From Verrucomicrobiota bacterium (lineage in GTDB: Bacteria; Verrucomicrobiota; Verrucomicrobiia; Opitutales; Oceanipulchritudinaceae): DNA of 32,940 nucleotides. Where the stretch lies: the NCBI GenBank assembly GCA_009908535.1, contig JAAAOD010000204.1, forward strand, positions 1-32,940, written 5' to 3'. The position numbers and the translations under genes are program-made. Below the pieces are notes generated by a model. That model was given only the letters and a program-made list of their open reading frames with translations, had not been told where the DNA came from and ran no database searches. Below, piece after piece: positions 1 through 6,307 of this stretch (within the stretch, counting starts at the first letter, position 1; every line of letters starts with the position of its first letter).

Positions 1-516
1 TCAATTGCCGATAATCACAACAATATCCGGCAACCAGTTTCGAGCACTAACCGAACGAAAGGTGCCTTTCCCTATTACGGTGCTAGCGGGATCGTTGATT
101 ACATAAGTGAATATATTTTTGATGAGCCTCGTCTACTCATTGGAGAGGATGGAGCGAAGTGGGGCGCTTTTGAAAAAACTGCATTTATAGCTCGCGGAAA
201 ATATTGGGTAAATAACCATGCACACGTATTTAGCTCCCGTGTGCTCGATATTCGCTTCCTTGAAAACTATCTAATGCTGCTGGATTTGGCTCCATTCGTA
301 ACAGGTTTTGCACCCCCTAAACTCACGCTCGATAATGCTAAGCGGATTCCTATTCCAGTGCCCTCGAATTCTGCCGAACAACAAAAAATCGCCGACTGCC
401 TCAGCGCCATCGACGCCCTCATCACCGCCCAGACCGAACAAATCGCCGCCCTCAAAGAACACAAAAAGGGCCTGATGCAGAAGTTGTTTCCGAATCCAGA
501 TTTGAATAAGGCATGA
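1..516 (+). CDS. hsdS: Type I restriction-modification specificity subunit HsdS, C-terminal part (5' end lies outside the window)
   Basis: Frame 1 is open from base 1. The translation has a TRD-like segment (FPYYGASGIVDYI...LLIGEDGAKWG) and the conserved C-terminal helix PSNSAEQQKIADCLSAIDALITAQTEQIAALKEHKKGLMQKLFP, typical of HsdS. Confidence 0.93.
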   Translation, partial: SIADNHNNIRQPVSSTNRTKGAFPYYGASGIVDYISEYIFDEPRLLIGEDGAKWGAFEKTAFIARGKYWVNNHAHVFSSRVLDIRFLENYLMLLDLAPFVTGFAPPKLTLDNAKRIPIPVPSNSAEQQKIADCLSAIDALITAQTEQIAALKEHKKGLMQKLFPNPDLNKA

Positions 517-1613
517 GCGACGCTTTTGAAAGTTTAGACGCAGTTGCCGCCCACGTTCGGGAGACGCTTGAGGAAAAGAAATGCATCCTTCTTTACGCGC
601 ACAACGGCACAGGCAAGACGAGGCTATCGACCACGTTCAAAGATATCGGCAAACATGGCGAAGAAAGAGATACCCTTTATTTTAACGCCTTCACCGAGGA
701 CCTTTTCTCCTGGGAGAACGACCTCGACAACGACAGCGAGCGTTACCTGAAACTTAACACCAACTCATCCTTCTTCGACGGCCTTGAGTCGATGGAAATG
801 GACAATCGCATTCGTGAGAAATTGTCGCCCTTCTGCGACTTCGATTTCCGCATCGATACCGACAACTGGGAAGTCCATTTCAGCCGAGAGGTCTTTGATG
901 GCGGAGAGCGGACACAACTGGAGGACATCAAGATTTCCCGGGGAGAGGAGAATTGCTTTATCTGGTGCTTCTTTCTCGCAATCGCTCAATTGGCCATCGA
1001 TGGAGCCGAGGCCTACGCTTGGGTGAAATACATCTATATCGACGATCCCATCTCATCGCTCGATGAGCAGAACGCGATCACGGTTTCGAGCAATCTGGCG
1101 AATCTGATTAAAGATACAGACAACGGCACCAAGTTCGTGGTCTCCACGCATCATAATCTGTTTTTCAATGTGCTGTTCAACGAGCTTGGGAGAGCCGTAA
1201 AAACCTGCCTCAGCTTGGATCGCAGCGACATGACCTACAGGTTAAGAAGAACAGGCGAGGACGCTGTTTTCGGGCACATTCACGAGCTGATTGAACTGAA
1301 AAACGCCGTCGATCGGGACGAACTCTGTGGCCATCACTTCAGCCGCCTTCGCTCCCTTCTGGAGCGAGCCGCGGTCTTCCATGGCCACACAAGATTTGAG
1401 GTTTGCTTGAAGCAACCCCAAGGCGAGCATGGCGAGGCTATCTACAGGCGACTGATCCAGATCCTCAGCCACGGGAACTATTCGCTCTACGCTCCCAGGC
1501 GATTGGAGCCGGAGAACAAACAGCACTTTTCGCGGATACTCTCCGACTTCATCGAATTCTACCCTTTCAACCGCGAAATCTTCGAATCTCCTGTACCGAC
1601 TTTCTCGGCCTAA
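513..1613 (+). CDS. PrrC-like ABC/AAA ATPase, candidate anticodon nuclease associated with a Type I RM system
   Basis: 366 aa. Walker A-like AHNGTGKT, signature-like SRGEENCF, Walker B/D-loop YIYIDDPISSLDEQ and H-loop-like VVSTHH. The C-terminal domain has R280-SLL-E284 and H320 in ILSHGNYS, resembling the PrrC nuclease triad. The start overlaps the hsdS stop by ATGA. Confidence 0.7.
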   Translation: MSDAFESLDAVAAHVRETLEEKKCILLYAHNGTGKTRLSTTFKDIGKHGEERDTLYFNAFTEDLFSWENDLDNDSERYLKLNTNSSFFDGLESMEMDNRIREKLSPFCDFDFRIDTDNWEVHFSREVFDGGERTQLEDIKISRGEENCFIWCFFLAIAQLAIDGAEAYAWVKYIYIDDPISSLDEQNAITVSSNLANLIKDTDNGTKFVVSTHHNLFFNVLFNELGRAVKTCLSLDRSDMTYRLRRTGEDAVFGHIHELIELKNAVDRDELCGHHFSRLRSLLERAAVFHGHTRFEVCLKQPQGEHGEAIYRRLIQILSHGNYSLYAPRRLEPENKQHFSRILSDFIEFYPFNREIFESPVPTFSA

Positions 1614-2620
1614 TGCTTATCCTCTACACAACCGAAGACGGCAAAAGCCAGATCGAGCTTCGTGCTAAAGACGACACCGTCTGGCTGAGCCAGCGTGAGA
1701 TGGCGGAACTCTTCAATGTGAGCCAAGACAATGTGGGGCAGCATTTGAAGAACATTTACGCCGATGAAGAACTGAGCCGCGAGGCAACTACCGAGGAATC
1801 CTCGGTAGTTCAACGCGAAGGAAGCCGCGAGGTGCGCCGCCCCTTAACCCTCTACAATCTGGACGCCATCTTGGCGGTCGGCTATCGGGTGCGCTCGCCC
1901 CGAGGGGTGCAGTTCCGCCGCTGGGCCTCCACCGTCCTCAAGGAGTATTTGCTCAAGGGCTTCGCGATGGATGACCAGCGGTTGAAAAACCCGGACGGCC
2001 GCCCCGATCACTTCGACGAGATGCTGGAGCGCATCCGCGACATCCGGGCCTCGGAAAAGCGCTTCTACCAGAAAGTCCGCGATCTCTTCGCTCTCAGCAG
2101 TGACTACGACAAGACCGACACGGAAACTCAGCTGTTTTTCGCGACCGTGCAAAACATGCTCCTCTACGCCGTCACGCAGCAAACGGCAGCCGAGCTGATC
2201 ACCGACCGCGCCAACGCCGACGATCCCCACTTCGGGCTGCTCAGTTGGAAAGGCGACAAAGTCCGCAAGCGGGATATCCTTGTCGCCAAGAACTACCTGA
2301 CTGAGGACGAAATTGATACACTCAACCGCCTCGTGGTCATTTTCCTAGAAACTGCGGAACTCCGCGCCAAGAACCGCCAGGAAACCCGGATGCGTTTCTG
2401 GAAGGAAAACGTTGATCAGATCATCACCGGCAATGGCTTTCCACTGCTCACCGATTCCGGCTCGATTAGCCACAAGCAGATGGAGCGGGACACTTCCGAG
2501 CTTTATCTTGAATACGACCAGCAGCGTAAAGCGGTCGAGGCGCGTCGAGCCGATCTGGAGGATGAGACCGAACTCAAAGCACTCGAAGACCAAATCAAGA
2601 AGCGAAAGACAAGGAAATGA
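1613..2620 (+). CDS. RhuM family protein (Type I RM-associated)
   Basis: ATG at 1613 overlaps the upstream TAA (TAATG). N-terminal HTH-like TVWLSQREMAELFNVSQDNVGQHLKNIY and the RhuM hallmark YNLDAILAVGYRVRSPRGVQFRRWA. The longer ORF from 1403 is an upstream extension inside the previous gene. Confidence 0.9.
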   Translation: MLILYTTEDGKSQIELRAKDDTVWLSQREMAELFNVSQDNVGQHLKNIYADEELSREATTEESSVVQREGSREVRRPLTLYNLDAILAVGYRVRSPRGVQFRRWASTVLKEYLLKGFAMDDQRLKNPDGRPDHFDEMLERIRDIRASEKRFYQKVRDLFALSSDYDKTDTETQLFFATVQNMLLYAVTQQTAAELITDRANADDPHFGLLSWKGDKVRKRDILVAKNYLTEDEIDTLNRLVVIFLETAELRAKNRQETRMRFWKENVDQIITGNGFPLLTDSGSISHKQMERDTSELYLEYDQQRKAVEARRADLEDETELKALEDQIKKRKTRK

Positions 2621-2625
2621 CGACC

Positions 2626-2674
2626 GATCATCCAAATCATAGGTTTGGTGATCATGTTTTACATTTCATGATCA
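2626..2674. promoter_or_regulatory. Nested inverted repeats / GATC cluster downstream of rhuM; possible operator or promoter region
   Basis: TGATCATG (2649-2656), 10 nt, CATGATCA (2667-2674), plus an imperfect inverted repeat GATCATCCAAA (2626-2636) / TTTGGTGATC (2644-2653). Confidence 0.35.
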
Positions 2675-2759
2675 ACAAAGTGTTTTGTCGCTCGCAGATG
2701 ATCCACAAATCACAGCACGCGTTTCTCACCGCTCTTTTCCAAGCTCTCCCTTTCAGTCC

Positions 2760-2849
2760 ATGACCGAAAAAGACCAAGCCCAACTCGGCAAAACTCTCTG
2801 GAACATCGCCGACCAGCTGCGCGGAGCGATGAGCGCGGACGACTTCCGC
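2760..2849 (+). repeat. Direct repeat copy A (hsdM 5' end)
   Basis: ATGACCGAAAAAGACCAAGCCC...GACTTCCGC, 88/90 identical by eye to 3818-3907. Confidence 0.9.
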
Positions 2850-2867
2850 AACGACAAAAGCGAATGA
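2760..2867 (+). pseudogene. HsdM N-terminal fragment: 30 aa matching HsdM, then NDKSE-stop; possible coupled leader ORF for DUF3800
   Basis: 2760-2849 matches 3818-3907 at 88 of 90 nt; both differences are synonymous. The ORF ends at 2867 and overlaps the next ATG (2864) as ATGA. Confidence 0.8.
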
Positions 2868-3673
2868 GACTCAACAAAACAGCGAGCTTTCGAGCTTACA
2901 TTGATGAATCCGGCGACGAAGGATTCCGGTTTCGTGCGGACGGATCGGGCAGTTCGCGCTGGTTCGTTATCTCCGCGCTGGTACTTCGCCTTAAGAACGA
3001 CGCCCAAGTCGTCGAGTGCCTGAAGGAAACGCGGAAGCTCCTAGCGAAACCATTTAAATACCCTCTGCACTTTGTCGATTTAAAGCATGAACAACGGGTG
3101 CCCTACGCAAGACGGGTTGGCAATTTGGCGGCGCGCACGGTCTCGGTCTTGATCTACAAACCCTCGATCCAGGAACCCGAGAAATTCCAGAATGAGAAAT
3201 ACCTCCTCTACCGCTATGCGACCCGTCTTCTGTTGGAGCGGGTGTCTTGGCTGTGTCGTGACCATCGGATCGACGGGGAAGGCGATGGGTCCTGCGATAT
3301 CATCTTTTCGAACCGCAGCAACATGTCCTACGAGCAGATACAATCCTACCTCCGGCATTTGATTGATCAGTCCGGCCCACTTCCTCAGGACGTCCAAATT
3401 GAGCCAACTGCCATCCGGCCGGAGCAAATCAAAGCCGTGGAGCACTCTAAGCTGGCTGGCCTGCAAGCCGCCGACGCAGTCGCCTCAAGCATGCATTTTG
3501 CCGTGAAGCGCAATCGCTATGGCGAGAGCGAGCCCGCCTACAGTCGGCTTTTGACCAAGACATTCTACCGCCACAAAGGTAGCCTCCAAGGATACGGTAT
3601 AAAACTGTGGCCGGACACCCTAGCAGAGTTGAAAACAAAAGCCCCCGAGGCGAAACACCTGGAGGGCTTATGA
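2864..3673 (+). CDS. DUF3800 domain-containing protein
   Basis: 269 aa. N-terminal FRAYIDESGDEGF motif, central HFVDLKHE, and C-terminal LAGLQAADAVASSMHFA, typical of DUF3800. Confidence 0.85.
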   Translation: MRLNKTASFRAYIDESGDEGFRFRADGSGSSRWFVISALVLRLKNDAQVVECLKETRKLLAKPFKYPLHFVDLKHEQRVPYARRVGNLAARTVSVLIYKPSIQEPEKFQNEKYLLYRYATRLLLERVSWLCRDHRIDGEGDGSCDIIFSNRSNMSYEQIQSYLRHLIDQSGPLPQDVQIEPTAIRPEQIKAVEHSKLAGLQAADAVASSMHFAVKRNRYGESEPAYSRLLTKTFYRHKGSLQGYGIKLWPDTLAELKTKAPEAKHLEGL

Positions 3674-3817
3674 AAAATTGCAGGTCCCAGAAACCGAGGA
3701 TCCCACCCAATCGGGCTGCCACTCACTACAGGCGGCCTCTACATCTTCTGCGCTTACCTCAAATGAATATCGCGTAGATTCAGTCTTCCGTCAAACCGAT
3801 TTTTCCCACATTTTCAA

Positions 3818-3907
3818 ATGACCGAAAAAGACCAAGCCCAACTCGGCAAAACCCTCTGGAACATCGCCGACCAGCTGCGCGGCGCGATGAGCGCGGACGA
3901 CTTCCGC
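3818..3907 (+). repeat. Direct repeat copy B (start of intact hsdM)
   Basis: 88/90 identity with 2760-2849; the offset between copies is 1058 bp. Confidence 0.9.
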
Positions 3908-5449
3908 GACTACATGCTGTCGTTCCTCTTCCTGCGCTACCTTTCCGACAACTATGTCGAGGCCGCCCGCAAGGAACTCGGCGGGGATTATCCGGAGCCG
4001 GAGAAGGGCGATGACCGCGTGCCCCTCCAGATATGGTATGACAACAACGCCGATGACGTCGCCGAGTTCGAGAACCAGATGCGGCTCAAGGTGCACTACG
4101 TGATCGAGCCCGCCTTCCTCTGGAGCAATATCGCCGAAATGGCCCGCAAGCAGGACGGCGATCTCCTCAGCACGTTACAGCGGGGCTTCAACTACATCGA
4201 AAACCAGTCGTTCAAGAGCACCTTCAGCGGCCTGTTTTCCGAAATCAACCTCGGTTCGGAGAAGCTCGGTAAAACCTACGAAGCCCGCAACAAAAAGCTC
4301 ACCAAGATCATCGCCGAGATCGCGAAGGGCCTTGACGAGTTTGCGGCGGACAAAGACACGCTCGGCGATGCCTATGAATACCTGATCGGCCAATTTGCGG
4401 CTGGCTCCGGAAAGAAGGCGGGCGAGTTCTATACCCCGCAGCAGATTTCCAACATCCTCTCCTCCATTGTCACGCTCGACAGTCAGGATCCGAAGAGCGG
4501 CAAGCGCGACAAGCTCAGTCGGGTGCTCGACTTCGCGTGCGGTTCCGGCTCGCTGCTGCTCAACATCAAGCGTCAGATCGAAAAGGCCGGCGGCACTATC
4601 GGCAAAATCTACGGGCAGGAGAAGAACATCACCACCTACAACCTCGCCCGGATGAACATGCTGCTGCACGGGGTGAAAGATGCGGAGTTCGAGATCTACC
4701 ACGGCGACACTCTGGAGAATGAATGGGACGAGTTCCGCGAGGAAAACCCGGCCAAGAAACCCGCCTTTGACGCGGTCGTGGCCAATCCGCCCTTCAGCCT
4801 TCGCTGGACCCCCGGCGAGGAAACCACCAAGGATCGCCGATTCAAGAACCACGGCGTGGCCCCGAAGTCCGCCGCCGACTTCGCCTTTCTCCTCCACGGC
4901 TTCCAGTATCTCAAGGAAGACGGCGTCATGGCCATCATCCTGCCCCACGGCGTGCTCTTCCGCGGCGGGGTGGAAGCCAAAATCCGCAAGAAGCTCCTCG
5001 ACGACGGCCATATCGATACCGTCATCGGCCTCCCCGCCAATCTCTTCTACTCCACCGGCATCCCCGTCTGCATCCTCGTGCTCAAGAAGTGCAAAAAGCC
5101 CGACGATGTGCTCTTCATCAACGCCAGCGAGCACTACGAGAAAGGCAAGCGCCAGAACGTGCTGACCAACGACCACATCGAAAAGGTCGTCCAGACCTAC
5201 GTCGAGCGCCCGGACGAGGTCGAACGCTACGCCCGCCGCGTCGGCATGGATGAGATCGAGGAGAACGACTACAACCTCAACATCACCCGCTACGTCAGCA
5301 CCGCCGAACCCGAGCCCATCATCGACCTCGCCGAAACCCACAAATCCATCGTCGCCGCCGATAAGGACATCCGCGAGATGACAAAGAAGCACAATACGTT
5401 CCTCAAAGAGTTGGGTCTGCCCGCGTTGCCGGGAGAGGACAGGAAATGA
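3818..5449 (+). CDS. hsdM: Type I restriction-modification DNA methyltransferase subunit HsdM
   Basis: 543 aa. HsdM_N-like N-terminus, EFYTPQQISNILSSIV, SAM-binding VLDFACGSGSLLL, and catalytic motif IV VVANPPFSLRW. Confidence 0.96.
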   Translation: MTEKDQAQLGKTLWNIADQLRGAMSADDFRDYMLSFLFLRYLSDNYVEAARKELGGDYPEPEKGDDRVPLQIWYDNNADDVAEFENQMRLKVHYVIEPAFLWSNIAEMARKQDGDLLSTLQRGFNYIENQSFKSTFSGLFSEINLGSEKLGKTYEARNKKLTKIIAEIAKGLDEFAADKDTLGDAYEYLIGQFAAGSGKKAGEFYTPQQISNILSSIVTLDSQDPKSGKRDKLSRVLDFACGSGSLLLNIKRQIEKAGGTIGKIYGQEKNITTYNLARMNMLLHGVKDAEFEIYHGDTLENEWDEFREENPAKKPAFDAVVANPPFSLRWTPGEETTKDRRFKNHGVAPKSAADFAFLLHGFQYLKEDGVMAIILPHGVLFRGGVEAKIRKKLLDDGHIDTVIGLPANLFYSTGIPVCILVLKKCKKPDDVLFINASEHYEKGKRQNVLTNDHIEKVVQTYVERPDEVERYARRVGMDEIEENDYNLNITRYVSTAEPEPIIDLAETHKSIVAADKDIREMTKKHNTFLKELGLPALPGEDRK

Positions 5450-5662
5450 GAGATCCAAAACTCATCGAACCCTCTGATCCAAGAGCTGGCGATATTTTGC
5501 TGTGCAAGGGTGGAGACGAGCGCGCAGAGAAGATTCGAGCCGAGACGGGATCCCCTGGTAGCTCATAGACCTAAGGTGCTCGGACCAATCCAATTGGATG
5601 AAGATATTTTCAAGCAGCCGCTGGAGGTGACGCCACTCGCTGACGGAAGAACAGGCCCTCAC
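5446..5662 (+). pseudogene. Short frameshifted remnant downstream of hsdM (YiiX/NlpC-P60-like or truncated hsdS; unresolved)
   Basis: ATGA overlap with hsdM opens a 40-aa ORF (5446-5568), MRDPKLIEPSDPRAGDILLCKGGDERAEKIRAETGSPGSS*. Plausible coding continues in another frame as AHRPKVLGPIQLDEDIFKQPLEVTPLADGR. Confidence 0.3.
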
Positions 5663-6150
5663 CGCGCCGGCACTTCCAGCGGCATCGGATTGAAGAGCAT
5701 GATGGCGATGGCGACGCTGTAGAGGATGAGGCCGGCGAAGAGCAGGTAGCCGCCCCGCTTGTAGGCGCGGGTCTTGAGGTTGCGGCGCTCGAGGATCCTC
5801 CGGACGGTGCGTTCCGGGGACGTATCGAGCCGCTGGGTGGCCCAGCGCAGCGTCATTACGGAATGGAACATGTAAAAGGCGGTGACGATCACGACCGCCA
5901 GCCCGGCCACGATGAAGGCCTGGGCGGCGGCATTGGTTCCGGCGATGAGGCGTCCGGAAAACCCCGTCACCGTGATCACGATCCCGCAGAAGCTGAAGAG
6001 GACCTGGGCGCGGTTATGCAGGGTGGTGAACTGCCGCTCCAACACCCCCATCGCCTGCAGCAGCCGGCCTTCGCACATCTCGAGGATGCGCTGTGCCTCG
6101 GTTTCGCTGTCCATGAATGCCTTTTTTGGATCCTTTTCGGGCTCGCTCAT
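5659..6150 (-). CDS. Uncharacterised membrane protein, about 3 predicted TM helices
   Basis: 163 aa from ATG at 6150 (MSEPEKDPKKAFMDSETEAQRILEMCEGRLLQAMGVLERQ...). Hydrophobic segments: VLFSFCGIVITVTGF, AFIVAGLAVVIVTAFYMF, YLLFAGLILYSVAIAIMLF. The ORF-track extension to 7080 is antisense to the next gene. Confidence 0.75.
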   Translation of the reverse strand: MSEPEKDPKKAFMDSETEAQRILEMCEGRLLQAMGVLERQFTTLHNRAQVLFSFCGIVITVTGFSGRLIAGTNAAAQAFIVAGLAVVIVTAFYMFHSVMTLRWATQRLDTSPERTVRRILERRNLKTRAYKRGGYLLFAGLILYSVAIAIMLFNPMPLEVPAR

Positions 6151-6307
6151 GCGGTCAGGTTGAAGGAAGGCGCTTCTCCTGTCATTCCGAAATGACGGGC
6201 CAACCCAAATTCGGGAACGCCTTGGCCGGGAGACGCCAGGTTTCCTCTTTCGAGACCCTGGCCTCGCCTTCGTTGACAGGGGAGCTCGGCGGGCGGAAGG
6301 ATAGGGA

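Noticed and set aside
3639-3673. AAGCCC...GGGCTT inverted repeat around the DUF3800 stop codon
   Set aside because: Only about 6 bp pair cleanly and no T run follows, so a terminator is not supported.
4175-5458. 427-aa minus-strand ORF antisense to hsdM
   Set aside because: hsdM is clearly coded on the plus strand. The antisense translation is biased in composition and has no domain.
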